Positions 54,137 to 62,450 are shown, numbered from the stretch's first letter. The stretch: DNA of 64,000 nucleotides from Algoriphagus ratkowskyi (GCF_002150505.1 NZ_MSSV01000007.1:62001-126000), one strand, 5' to 3'. Notes: a model not told the origin generated them from the letters alone. Program-made: numbers and translations.

Positions 54137-55306
54137 ATGTATTCTTCACAAAAACTAAAAATCGGACTTATCGGTGGCGGCCCCGGATCTTTTATAGGAG
54201 CTATTCATCTAAATGGAGCTTTAATGGATGGCATGTTTGAGCTAGTCGCTGGAGCATTTAGTTCGAATCCTATGAAGTCAAAACAACGTGGAGAAGAACT
54301 TATGCTCGATCCTTCACGGGTCTATGACAACTACGATGAGATGTTTGCAAAAGAACTAGAACTGCCTGCAGCTGAGAGAATAGACGTAGTGGTGATTGTA
54401 ACACCTAATAATTTGCATTTTGACCCGACGGTAAAAGCGCTAAACGCTGGTTTTCATGTCGCACTAGATAAGCCGTTAACCTTAAATTATGCTGAAGCTA
54501 AAGAGCTATATCATATTGTACAGGGCTCGGAGAAGAGATTTCTACTGACGCACACCTACTCGGGATACCCGATGATCAAGCAAGCCAAGCAAATGATTGC
54601 CGAAGGCAAAATCGGGAATGTCAGAAAAGTCTATGTAGAATACCCCCAAGGCTGGCTTTGGAGATTGCTAGAATCTGAAGGAAATAAACAAGCAGCATGG
54701 CGCACAGATCCTAAAATAAATGGATTGGCAGGATGTATGGGGGATATTGGTACGCATGCCTTCCATTTAGCTGAGTATGTTTCGGGTGAAAAAGTAACTG
54801 CTCTATGTGCAGATTTATATATCAAAGTAGATGGTCGGCCAATCGATGACGATGGAGTAGTGTTGATGAGATTTGAAAATGGCGCCTCTTGCGTATTAAC
54901 AGCCTCACAAACGGACACTGGAGCAGAAAACAACCTGAGAATTCGCGTATATGGTGAAAAAGGAGGATTGGAATGGCAGCAAGAACTGAACAACACCTTA
55001 ATAGCCAGATGGCCTGATGCCCCTGCTCAGATTCTGAGGGCAGGAACAGGGTATTTGGGTTCTTTAGCAAATGAAAACACCCGTACCCCAGCCGGACATC
55101 CAGAAGGCTATGTGGAGGCTTTCGCCAACTTGTATAGAAATTTCGCAAGATGTATTTATGCTGATCGAGCAGGAGAAACTCCAAAACCAGAATGGGAAGA
55201 TTATCCTGGTATTGAAGACGGAATCAGAGGTATGGCTTTTATAGATCATGTTTTAAAAAGTAATAAGTCCGATCTTAAATGGACACCTTTCATAGTAGAA
55301 AAATAA
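54137..55306 (+). CDS. Gfo/Idh/MocA-family oxidoreductase
   Basis: The 389-residue NAD(P)-dependent enzyme has an N-terminal Rossmann motif (IGLIGGGPGSFIGAIH), VVIVTPNNLHFDP, the catalytic Lys motif HVALDKPLTLNYAEA, and CMGDIGTHAFHLAEYVSG with the active-site Asp/His pair. It has no signal peptide. In clusters with GMC dehydrogenase and DUF1080 hydrolase such enzymes reduce or oxidise 3-keto sugars in the cytoplasm. It leads the rightward arm. Confidence 0.92.
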   Translation: MYSSQKLKIGLIGGGPGSFIGAIHLNGALMDGMFELVAGAFSSNPMKSKQRGEELMLDPSRVYDNYDEMFAKELELPAAERIDVVVIVTPNNLHFDPTVKALNAGFHVALDKPLTLNYAEAKELYHIVQGSEKRFLLTHTYSGYPMIKQAKQMIAEGKIGNVRKVYVEYPQGWLWRLLESEGNKQAAWRTDPKINGLAGCMGDIGTHAFHLAEYVSGEKVTALCADLYIKVDGRPIDDDGVVLMRFENGASCVLTASQTDTGAENNLRIRVYGEKGGLEWQQELNNTLIARWPDAPAQILRAGTGYLGSLANENTRTPAGHPEGYVEAFANLYRNFARCIYADRAGETPKPEWEDYPGIEDGIRGMAFIDHVLKSNKSDLKWTPFIVEK

Positions 55307-55338
55307 ATACTTAAACCTAATAAGTTAACCTAAGTAAA

Positions 55339-56391
55339 ATGAAGACAATTAAAGGACCTGCGATCTTTCTCGCTCAATTTATTGACGACAATGCGCCATT
55401 TAACAACCTAAAGAGTATCTGTAACTACATGGCCGACCTAGGCTACAAAGGAGTGCAGATCCCTTCATGGGACGCTCGGATGATAGATTTGCAAAAAGCA
55501 GCCGAAAGCAAGACCTATGCAGATGAAATCATCGGCACAGTACAAGAAGCCGGTTTAGAGATTACAGAGCTCTCCACCCACCTCCAAGGTCAATTAGTGG
55601 CAGTTCATCCTGCATACAATGAGTTGTTTGATGGGTTTGCACCAGACAATTTGAAAGGAAATCTTAAAGGAAAAGCAGAATGGGCTACAAAACAGTTGAA
55701 ATATGCAGCTAAGGCGTCCCAAAACATGGGACTCACAGCACATGCTACGTTCTCAGGAGCATTGATGTGGCAGACAGTTTATCCGTGGCCGCAACGACCT
55801 GCAGGATTGGTGGACACTGGTTTCACAGAGTTAGCTAATAGATGGCTACCTATCTTGAATGAATTTGATGATAATGGAGTGGACCTATGCTATGAACTTC
55901 ATCCTGGGGAAGATTTACATGATGGAGTGACATTTGAAATGTTTCTAGATAAAGTAAATGGTCACAAAAGAGCTAACATTTTGTACGATCCAAGTCACTT
56001 CGTATTGCAGTGCTTAGACTACTTGCAATTCATTGATTTTTACCACGATAGGATTAAAATGTTTCATGTGAAAGACGCTGAATTTAATCCAACAGGAAAG
56101 CAGGGAGTATATGGAGGATACCAAGGTTGGGTAGAGCGTGCGGGAAGGTTTAGATCTTTAGGCGACGGACAAGTTGATTTTAGCGGAATTTTTAGCAAAC
56201 TTTCGCAGTACAATTATGATGGGTGGGCAGTTCTAGAATGGGAATGCGCTATCAAGCATCCGGAACAAGGTGCGGCAGAAGGTGCCCCATTCATTGATTC
56301 ACACATCATAAGAGTTACAGAAAAAGCCTTTGATGACTTCGCAGGAAGAGGTGCAGATGAGGCATTCAACAAAAGAATTTTAGGAATTTAA
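55339..56391 (+). CDS. Sugar phosphate isomerase/epimerase (xylose-isomerase-like TIM barrel)
   Basis: The 350 residues form an AP-endonuclease-2-type barrel: AQFIDDNAPFNNLKSICNYMADLGYKGVQIPSWD, ELSTHLQGQLVAVHPAYNELFD, then the metal-ligand blocks CYELHPGEDLHDG, NILYDPSHFVLQCLDYLQFI, FHVKDAEFNPTGKQG and WAVLEWECAIK. There is no signal peptide, unlike the isomerase at 51771, so the cluster seems to have one exported and one cytoplasmic isomerase. It starts 32 bp after the Gfo/Idh gene. Confidence 0.9.
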   Translation: MKTIKGPAIFLAQFIDDNAPFNNLKSICNYMADLGYKGVQIPSWDARMIDLQKAAESKTYADEIIGTVQEAGLEITELSTHLQGQLVAVHPAYNELFDGFAPDNLKGNLKGKAEWATKQLKYAAKASQNMGLTAHATFSGALMWQTVYPWPQRPAGLVDTGFTELANRWLPILNEFDDNGVDLCYELHPGEDLHDGVTFEMFLDKVNGHKRANILYDPSHFVLQCLDYLQFIDFYHDRIKMFHVKDAEFNPTGKQGVYGGYQGWVERAGRFRSLGDGQVDFSGIFSKLSQYNYDGWAVLEWECAIKHPEQGAAEGAPFIDSHIIRVTEKAFDDFAGRGADEAFNKRILGI

Positions 56392-56416
56392 TTACACAAT
56401 TTTAATATCCAACTCA

Positions 56417-56833
56417 ATGAAAATGGTAAAACCTATTAACCTTGCCTTAGTAGCTTTGGCAGGTATTACATTCGCCTGTGGCGGAGGAGAGAAAACATCA
56501 GAAACCACTTCAACCCCAGTTGTGGTAGCGCCAGCGAAAGAAATTAGTCTGGAAGAAAAGCACCAAGATGATCCTATTTACATCAAAGGCTTAGCAAAAC
56601 TTAAAACCTCTGACTGTACATCTTGTCACATGGTAGAAAGAAAAATCGTCGGTCCTTCTTATGCAGATGTAGCAGCGAAATATGAAGCAACGGATGAGAA
56701 TATCGATATGCTAGCCAAGAAAGTAGTTGAAGGTGGTGTAGGCACATGGGGAGAGATTCCAATGACTCCACATCCAGCAGTGAGTATGGAAGATGCTAAA
56801 GACATGGTTCGCTATATTCTACTTTTAAAATAA
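56417..56833 (+). CDS. Lipoprotein c-type cytochrome (class I)
   Basis: The 138 residues have a lipobox (ITFAC, Cys21) and one haem site C67-x2-C70-H71 (DCTSCH), followed by KIVGPSYADVAAKY. A likely axial Met is in GEIPMTPHP. The C-terminal helix is DAKDMVRYILLLK. It is anchored in the envelope and lies inside the sugar-oxidation cluster. The simplest reading is that it accepts electrons from the GMC dehydrogenase complex and passes them to the respiratory chain. Confidence 0.92.
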   Translation: MKMVKPINLALVALAGITFACGGGEKTSETTSTPVVVAPAKEISLEEKHQDDPIYIKGLAKLKTSDCTSCHMVERKIVGPSYADVAAKYEATDENIDMLAKKVVEGGVGTWGEIPMTPHPAVSMEDAKDMVRYILLLK

Positions 56834-56837
56834 TAGG

Positions 56838-57572
56838 ATGAAAAGACATTATATTTTAGGCGCAGCATTGGCGGGCATTCTTGCTTCTTGCTCTGGGGAA
56901 AAAGCAGTAGAAACAAAAGAGATAATCGTGATTGAAACTCCTACTGAAGAATGGACTGATCTTTTTGCAAATAATGATTTCTCTAACTGGCATAAATACG
57001 GCGGTGGAGAAGTGGGCAAAGGTTGGAAAATCGAGAATGGCGAAGCTTACCTTGATGCCACAAATAAAGATAACTGGGCAGAAGGAGATGGCGGAGACAT
57101 TACCACAAATGAGGAATATGAAAATTTCCATTTGAAATACGATTGGAAAATCTCGCAAAACGGAAATAGTGGATTGATATTCTACACGCACGAAGCCCCG
57201 GATTACAAGCGCTCATATAATACAGGCTTGGAAATGCAAATTCTAGACAATGAAGGCCATCCAGACGCTAAAATCATCAGCCATAGAGCTGGTGATCTTT
57301 ATGATCTAATTGTAAGCAGTGAGGAGACCATAAAGCCATATGGCCAATGGAACTCTGCTGAGATCATATCAAATGATGGTAAACTAGAGTTAATACTTAA
57401 CGGCACCACAGTAGTAAGCACTACACTGTGGACTCCTGAGTGGGAAGCTCTGGTTGCTGGTAGCAAATTCAAAAACATGCCAAATTGGGGTACCTTCAAA
57501 AAAGGAAGCATCACCCTTCAAGATCACGGCGATCTGGTTTATTTCAAAAATGTAATGATCAAAAAACTTTAA
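56838..57572 (+). CDS. DUF1080 lipoprotein (3-keto-disaccharide hydrolase family)
   Basis: The 244 residues carry a lipobox (ILASC) and a DUF1080 jelly-roll: WTDLFANNDFSNWHKYGGGEVGKGW, NEEYENFHLKYDWKI, NSGLIFYTHE, GLEMQILDNEGHPDAK, AGDLYDLI and the C-terminal SITLQDHGDLVYFKNV. This family (PF06439) is described as acting on 3-keto glycosides after C3 oxidation. It follows the cytochrome gene by 4 bp and ends the rightward arm at a terminator. Confidence 0.9.
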   Translation: MKRHYILGAALAGILASCSGEKAVETKEIIVIETPTEEWTDLFANNDFSNWHKYGGGEVGKGWKIENGEAYLDATNKDNWAEGDGGDITTNEEYENFHLKYDWKISQNGNSGLIFYTHEAPDYKRSYNTGLEMQILDNEGHPDAKIISHRAGDLYDLIVSSEETIKPYGQWNSAEIISNDGKLELILNGTTVVSTTLWTPEWEALVAGSKFKNMPNWGTFKKGSITLQDHGDLVYFKNVMIKKL

Positions 57573-57592
57573 TCTTTACAGATAATAGAAAT

Positions 57593-57627
57593 AAGAGTCC
57601 TGCAGAGATGTGGGACTCTTTTTTTGT
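57593..57627 (+). terminator. Terminator of the rightward sugar arm
   Basis: The stem AAGAGTCC/GGACTCTT (57593-57600 with 57613-57620) is followed by a run of T. Confidence 0.85.
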
Positions 57628-57849
57628 TTAGGGTTGACTCTACCCATCAAAACAACCTTTCTTAATAGCCATGTAGAACTCAGTCTTAGCTTAATCTATA
57701 AAAAAGAATACTGTTACATCAAGTAAATTGTGATGAAGCGAAAAGCTTCTTGCTCACATGTGCTAGAGAATCTTATTAGTCAAATACTCGGCTTTTGATT
57801 GTAATCAATCGGGGACTTGTATCTAGCGCTTTACAAACCCAGAAACCTC

Positions 57850-58099
57850 ACGATAAAAATCGGGATGCTTTGCTACTCTGAGCTTACTTAATCCTCTATA
57901 TACTTACTAGATTTCATTTTTTTTATCTGAGATTTCCTTCATTTAGCAGATGGTAAATCATCAAATTGCTCTTGATAGACTAACTCCCATGGAAGTGAAT
58001 TTGGAGTATTCTATAGAATGCTTATACAGTCGCCTTTCTAAATCTATGCATGCACCCACATAATATTTATTGAGCTTTTAAGTAAAAAAGAAGGTAGAC
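57850..58099 (-). pseudogene. GIY-YIG (UvrC N-terminal-like) nuclease remnant
   Basis: Read leftward in shifting frames, the region gives VYLLFYLKAQ (GIY-like), NKYYVGACIDLERRLYKH with SKFTS (YIG and the catalytic Arg), then in another frame WELVYQEQFDDLPSAK, a stop, and QIKKMKSSKYIED. This is the order of small Bacteroidota GIY-YIG endonucleases of about 85-95 residues. At least two frameshifts and in-frame stops are present, and the region of the catalytic Glu is damaged. It is a dead gene beside the tRNA cluster. The remaining part of 57628-58142 holds nothing else recognised. Confidence 0.72.
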
Positions 58100-58142
58100 T
58101 GCTGCCATAAAGCACTACCAAAATAATTGGCTAAAAATAAGA

Positions 58143-58166
58143 AAAGCAGTCCAATTAGACTGCTTT
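58143..58166 (-). terminator. Hairpin downstream of the tRNA cluster
   Basis: The stem AAAGCAGTC/GACTGCTTT (58143-58151 with 58158-58166) has a 6-nt loop. It is a second terminator-like hairpin for leftward transcription leaving the tRNA genes. Confidence 0.55.
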
Positions 58167-58252
58167 CTTGTGATTCCTCTGGGGCTTCCCGATATCTTCT
58201 TGCTACGCTTCGGCTTCATCAGGATAAACTTCTAGCCCAAAGTGTATAACCA

Positions 58253-58281
58253 AAAAAATCTAGCCTATGGCTAGATTTTTT
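58253..58281 (-). terminator. Terminator of the last tRNA-Lys
   Basis: A perfect 13-bp stem (58253-58265 with 58269-58281, AAAAAATCTAGCC and complement) has a 3-nt loop. Its A/T ends provide the T-run. It lies 6 bp beyond the tRNA 3' end. Confidence 0.85.
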
Positions 58282-58286
58282 GAAAG

Positions 58287-58359
58287 TGATCCCTCTGGGG
58301 CTCGAACCCAGGACCCATACATTAAAAGTGTATTGCTCTACCAGCTGAGCTAAGGAATC
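58287..58359 (-). tRNA. tRNA-Lys (anticodon TTT), copy 2
   Basis: This 73-nt cloverleaf has acceptor GATTCCT/AGGGATC, D-arm GCTC-AGCTGGTA-GAGC, anticodon stem ATACA/TGTAT around CTTTTAA, and T-arm CTGGG-TTCGAGC-CCCAG. The discriminator is A and CCA is not encoded. It is identical over its whole length to the copy at 58740. Confidence 0.96.
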
Positions 58360-58379
58360 GGTAATAGATATTAAAGTAA

Positions 58380-58402
58380 AAAGCGGAACGTTATTCCGCT
58401 TT
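58380..58402 (-). terminator. Hairpin between tRNA-Arg and tRNA-Lys
   Basis: The 9-bp stem AAAGCGGAA/TTCCGCTTT has a 5-nt loop and is followed leftward by TTTT. It would end transcripts before the last tRNA, which then needs its own promoter or readthrough. Confidence 0.65.
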
Positions 58403-58477
58403 AGTATTAGTGTGATCTTGTCAGGCTCGTCCAGATAACTATCGTGGACTAAAACCAACTACTTAGATTCACATTAG

Positions 58478-58551
58478 TGATCCTGTCAGGACTCGAACCT
58501 GAAACCTACTGCTTAGAAGGCAGTTGCTCTATCCGGTTGAGCTACAGGACC
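58478..58551 (-). tRNA. tRNA-Arg (anticodon TCT)
   Basis: This 74-nt cloverleaf has acceptor GGTCCTG/CAGGATC with one G-T pair, anticodon stem ACTGC/GCAGT around CTTCTAA, and T-arm TCAGG-TTCGAGT-CCTGA. The discriminator is A; no CCA is encoded. It reads AGA/AGG codons. Confidence 0.95.
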
Positions 58552-58598
58552 GGACAATTAGTAAGAAGTGAAATACTCCAAAACTAATAATAATAAAG

Positions 58599-58672
58599 TC
58601 GGGGTGGCAGGATTCGAACCTACGACCTCCTCGTCCCAAACGAGGCGCGATACCGGGCTACGCTACACCCCG
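58599..58672 (-). tRNA. tRNA-Pro (anticodon TGG)
   Basis: This 74-nt cloverleaf has acceptor CGGGGTG/CACCCCG, anticodon stem CCTCG/CGAGG around TTTGGGA, and T-loop TTCGAAT. The discriminator is A; no CCA is encoded. Confidence 0.96.
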
Positions 58673-58739
58673 AAACTTCTTTTTAACTCCTTATAAGTTA
58701 AAGTTGTGAATCTATCAATCTTTCAATGACATCATCTTG

Positions 58740-58812
58740 TGATCCCTCTGGGGCTCGAACCCAGGACCCATACATTAAAAGTGTATTGCTCTACCAGCTG
58801 AGCTAAGGAATC
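58740..58812 (-). tRNA. tRNA-Lys (anticodon TTT), copy 1
   Basis: This is the first gene of the leftward tRNA cluster and is identical to the tRNA-Lys at 58287-58359. The two copies, 380 bp apart in direct orientation, bracket the Pro and Arg genes. Confidence 0.96.
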
Positions 58813-59046
58813 ATAATGGTATAAGTGAAACTTTTTTCACTTTGTAATTCTATTCTCTGACCCAAACTTCAGTTCTCCGAATTATTATCAAAACGAGCTA
58901 AAATTTGAAATCATAATCCTCTGAAAATTTTCAGAAAATTTAACCATAAATTGATGGCTTAAAACCTTTCAAATTGACTCCCTAGCCTTGCTTTTTGCTA
59001 GATCATTGCCGTTATTGGACTGCAAAAATAAGGGGACAAATTTTAA

Positions 59047-59772
59047 ATGCCAAACGTGAAATCAATCTTTCTCACAAAACTTTTGATATTTTTATCGATA
59101 TCTCTACAAAGTATTCATTGTCAAGCAGATGTATTTGCTATAGAAAAAGCAGATTCTTTGTTTAATTCCAGAAGCTACAAGGAAGCGATGGAAATCTACG
59201 ATTTTAAGTACCAATCTGGGATTTATTCGCCTGCAATGCTCTTGAAAATGGCTTTCATTGCCGAGGGAATTGGAGATAATGAGAGGGCTACACTCTACCT
59301 GAGTAAATACTACGATCTGGATCCAAATCCTCAAGCTATTACTAAGATCAAAAGTTTAACTGGACAAAGCTCCTTAGTAGGATATGAAGTGAGCGATGGT
59401 CAGCGATTTTTGATTTTCCTTACTGAGTATCAAACTTACATTGTAGGAGTGCTGACACTATTTCTCATGCTCTCTATTATTACCAGTTGGATAACAGGCA
59501 GGAAGTCGGAAAAGACACAAACCTATTGGCCTACGATTTTATTGATCCTAATGATCTTTGTAGCGAACAACTTTCTCAATGGGCCAAGAACTGGGCTAAT
59601 CACAAGTAGTCCTACTTACATCGTCAGTAAACCAACAGCTGGTGGTGATTTAGTAGATATGGTAGAACCAGGTCATCGAATCCGAATAAAGTCATCAAAG
59701 GACATTTGGTATGAAGTGGAATGGAAGAATGAGCGAGCTTATATCAAAAAAGAAGATGTGACTAGACTTTGA
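59047..59772 (+). CDS. TPR plus SH3-like membrane protein
   Basis: The 241 residues have a signal segment (ending about HCQA), a short TPR-like helical part (ADSLFNSRSYKEAMEIYDFKYQSG, AEGIGDNERATLYLSKYYDLDP), two membrane helices (about 129-148 and 158-176) and a C-terminal SH3-like beta-domain (YIVSKPTAGGDLVDMVEPGHRIRIKSSKDIWYEVEWKNERAYIKKEDV). The layout resembles BatE-type aerotolerance proteins, but it stands alone, without other bat genes. The function is unknown; envelope scaffolding is plausible. Confidence 0.78.
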   Translation: MPNVKSIFLTKLLIFLSISLQSIHCQADVFAIEKADSLFNSRSYKEAMEIYDFKYQSGIYSPAMLLKMAFIAEGIGDNERATLYLSKYYDLDPNPQAITKIKSLTGQSSLVGYEVSDGQRFLIFLTEYQTYIVGVLTLFLMLSIITSWITGRKSEKTQTYWPTILLILMIFVANNFLNGPRTGLITSSPTYIVSKPTAGGDLVDMVEPGHRIRIKSSKDIWYEVEWKNERAYIKKEDVTRL

Positions 59773-60094
59773 CTTCTGGAAAGGATAAAGCGTGTAATTT
59801 GGAAACTTACCAGTATGTAATACAAATCCCTGCATCATCAAGCTCTCTTAGGAGTATATAGGATGTATGGAGAGACCATCTTTTTGAATACGCAGCTTTG
59901 ATCACCTAGAAGCCTCGCATGCCTCTTGTAGCTATTAAAAGCAAATTTAGATTTCAAACAGAACTTGAAAAAAACAAAATGCTTGACTCTTGATGATTTG
60001 GTGCTGAGGCAGAAAATAAAAGGTCACTTCGTTATTGGGGTGTCAACAAAAAACTGATGTTTATGAAACCTATGATTCATTTGTAATTTATCCC
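59773..60094. other. Convergent spacer, 322 bp
   Basis: Nothing coding was seen. A short AAAGGTCACTTCG...GGGGTGTC segment near 60022-60044 resembles an end of the R2 repeat but is too short to call. Confidence 0.35.
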
Positions 60095-61363
60095 CTACCC
60101 CAGCACCTTTTTAACCGTTTCTAGAAAATTTTCAATTTCAGACTTACTGTTATAAATATGAGTTGATATACGGATAGCGTTCAACTTGCTTTCTGGCACT
60201 TGACGAATACGGAAACCTTCTTTGCTGATCAAAGCTCCAGCCTCTTGATACCCTATGGATTTGGGTTTGAAAGTGATCATACTGATTCTTGACTCTAATT
60301 CTGGCGAGCTCAAAACATCCAACAGTAAACTCATTTCAGAAAGTCCATCATACAAATATTGATTCAGTTCGCGTAATCGACTTTCTATTTTCCCCTTCCC
60401 TATTTCCAGATGAAAATCTGCAGCTGCTACTGCCCCACGCATCATCGGTAAGCTTTGACTTCCGTAATCAAAGCGATGCGCAGTCGGCACATAGCCTTTA
60501 AATTCTGGTGGGTTTTGGTATAGATCCCAACCCAAATCCGAATAGGCACCAACTTGGTACGCTTGAACCTGCTCTAATATTTCCTCTCTCACATAAAGAA
60601 ATCCTGTTCCATTTGGCCCCAGAACCCATTTATGATAACTACTAGCATACAAATCACAACCTAGATCATGAAGATCAAGATCGAATGTCCCTGCACCATG
60701 AGCACCGTCGATGGCAGTGAAAATCCCTTTACTTCTTGCGAATGCTGAAATCTCTTTGACCGGAAAAACCAGGCCGGTGGTACAGGTGACATGTGGAATC
60801 GCTATAACTTTGGTTTTTGAAGTCACAAGAGATTTGATCAAATCCAAGTTCTCTGCTTGTGTAGCTTTTGGTTCAAAAGGCTTCAAGACTATTCCGTGCA
60901 ATTTTGCCCTATTGAGCCATGGGATTGCATTGCCAGCATGTTCATGCAAAGTGATAATTACCTCGTCGCCGGGTTTCAGAGGAAGGCCCCAAGTCATGAT
61001 GTTGATCCCTTCGGTAGTATTATGAGTCAGGGATATCTCAGAAGTTTCGATTCCTACAAACGCAGCTAATTTCTCACGTTCAGGATCAATATGACCATAT
61101 TCTCCACTGGTGTTTGTCTCTGTAAAAGAGCTATGAAGAGCTTTTAAAACCACATTGGGTGATGGTCCGAATGTTCCATTATTCAAGTAAACTCGTGAAT
61201 CTTTCAATGGGAATTGCTTTCTAATCCCAGCCCAAAACTCTTCACCTTTCAGAGACTGGTTTATTACATTCTGGGATATCTGTTGTGGAGAATTGAAAGA
61301 AACTAAGCCGGGAATGGCTATTCCAACTCCAAGTTTTTGAATAAACGATCTTCTACTTTTCAT
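60095..61363 (-). CDS. Exported PLP-dependent class V aminotransferase-fold protein (isopenicillin-N-epimerase-like)
   Basis: Start 61363 (MKSRRSFIQKLGVGIAIPGL) was chosen because it gives a twin-arginine signal; an upstream frame to 61486 would bury it. The 422-residue protein shows NNGTFGPSPNVVL, SLTHNTTEGINIM, AIDGAHGAGTFDLDLHDLGCDLY, and the Schiff-base lysine in SSYHKWVLGPNGTGFLYV. The family includes cysteine desulfurases, isopenicillin-N epimerases and ergothioneine-type C-S lyases. The substrate cannot be assigned. Confidence 0.88.
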   Translation of the reverse strand: MKSRRSFIQKLGVGIAIPGLVSFNSPQQISQNVINQSLKGEEFWAGIRKQFPLKDSRVYLNNGTFGPSPNVVLKALHSSFTETNTSGEYGHIDPEREKLAAFVGIETSEISLTHNTTEGINIMTWGLPLKPGDEVIITLHEHAGNAIPWLNRAKLHGIVLKPFEPKATQAENLDLIKSLVTSKTKVIAIPHVTCTTGLVFPVKEISAFARSKGIFTAIDGAHGAGTFDLDLHDLGCDLYASSYHKWVLGPNGTGFLYVREEILEQVQAYQVGAYSDLGWDLYQNPPEFKGYVPTAHRFDYGSQSLPMMRGAVAAADFHLEIGKGKIESRLRELNQYLYDGLSEMSLLLDVLSSPELESRISMITFKPKSIGYQEAGALISKEGFRIRQVPESKLNAIRISTHIYNSKSEIENFLETVKKVLG

Positions 61364-61637
61364 CTGTGTATAATTGTTGTCAAAGGTCCTCCCGATAACT
61401 ACCAGGAGAAATTTCGCATGATTATTAACTTTCCCCTTTTTGATGCTTAGATCATATCTGTCTGCCTTAGGCAAACACGATTTCATGAGAATTTTGGCTT
61501 CTCGTATGAGTTATGTAATGATCGCCAATAAATCAAAAGGAATGCTAACCGAAAGCAAAAAAACAGATTTATCGGAAAATAGATAAGGAGAAAAATGCCT
61601 GTAAACTAATCATATGGAGAATATTCACAAACTTCTT

Positions 61638-61672
61638 AAAAAAATGATGGCCTGTAAATTCACAGGCCATCA
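61638..61672 (-). terminator. Terminator of the DUF302 gene
   Basis: The 11-bp stem TGATGGCCTGT/ACAGGCCATCA (61645-61655 with 61662-61672) has a 6-nt loop and is followed leftward by a T-run (complement of the A-run at about 61638-61644). Confidence 0.85.
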
Positions 61673-61698
61673 AAGCAAAATTTTTAAGTAATAATGGG

Positions 61699-62088
61699 TT
61701 ACGCTAACGCGTCGATTACTTTTTTCAACCCATCTCGCACTTCTTTAGCTACAGATTCCAATCCATCGTTTTTGACACCCATCATGGAGACCACGGGATC
61801 TACTGCAGCCACTTCAATTTGACCCGGCACTTTTTCCTGAACTATAACATTGCAGGGAAGCATCAATCCGATTTTGTCTTCGGCTAACAAAGCTTTGTAA
61901 GCATTGGGAGGATTACATGCTCCGAGGATTTGATAGTTATGAAAATCTACATCCAACTTTTTCTTCAGTGTTGCCTTCATATCAATAGTTGTCAGGACTC
62001 CAAATCCTTCTTTTTTCAATTCTTCTGTGACTTTTTCTATCACTTGATTAAAGTCTCCCTTTATCGTGGTTGTAATATAGTAGCTCAT
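61699..62088 (-). CDS. DUF302-family protein
   Basis: The 129-residue soluble protein is the usual size of a single DUF302 domain: YYITTTIKGDFNQVIEKVTEELKKEGFGVLTTIDMKATLKKKL, LGACNPPNAYKALLAEDKIGLMLPCNVIVQE, VAAVDPVVSM. The conserved ACNP and LPCN cysteines suggest metal or redox chemistry, which has not been established. It is monocistronic, with a symmetric operator-like site at 62131 and a terminator. Confidence 0.88.
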   Translation of the reverse strand: MSYYITTTIKGDFNQVIEKVTEELKKEGFGVLTTIDMKATLKKKLDVDFHNYQILGACNPPNAYKALLAEDKIGLMLPCNVIVQEKVPGQIEVAAVDPVVSMMGVKNDGLESVAKEVRDGLKKVIDALA

Positions 62089-62130
62089 GTGTTTTTTTTA
62101 TTCAATAACGGAAATCCTGTTTCAAAGGAT

Positions 62131-62146
62131 GGTGACAATAGTCACC
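62131..62146. promoter_or_regulatory. Crp/Fnr-like palindromic operator upstream of DUF302
   Basis: GGTGACAATAGTCACC is a perfect 6-bp inverted repeat with a 4-bp centre, 43 bp ahead of the DUF302 start. TGAC-N4-GTCA symmetry is typical of sites for the Crp/Fnr superfamily. A further TAGTGAC half-site lies at about 62178-62184. Confidence 0.45.
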
Positions 62147-62219
62147 TACACTATTTTATACCTTCAACACAATTAAATAGTGACTTTAAACAGCATATTT
62201 GTCCTCTTAATTTACAGTT

Positions 62220-62450
62220 AATTTTACAGAAATGCATGGAGATCCATCCAATTTCTCATCACGAATGGCAAAGAGATTGGTAAAACTCTCCCATAATTCT
62301 ATAATTATTTTTGACAAAAAACAATTTTTTAAAGAGGACGAAGGTAGTTTTTTACGCATCTCTAAATTCACATACTCAACCTTACTCCTCAGCTTAAACA
62401 CTATGCTGAGGGTTCTGTCAAACCTCCTCAATCACTTCGGTTAAAATTCT
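62220..62450 (+). pseudogene. Possible C-terminal remnant of a Crp/Fnr-type regulator
   Basis: A 70-codon frame (62232-62444) reads SSRMAKRLVKLSH, then FFKEDEGSFLRIS and LNTMLRVLSNLLNHFG. These loosely follow the helix, wing and recognition-helix order of Crp/Fnr DNA-binding domains. The cyclic-nucleotide/sensor domain is absent and the recognition helix is disrupted. The match is by eye only and weak; the frame may be random. Nothing else was found in 62089-62505 apart from the operator. Confidence 0.25.

Noticed and set aside
58219..58458. 79-codon minus-strand ORF
   Set aside because: It runs straight through the tRNA-Lys gene and two terminator hairpins; the translation is not protein-like.
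61364..61486. N-terminal extension of the class V aminotransferase-like gene
   Set aside because: It would place the twin-arginine signal 41 residues inside the protein.
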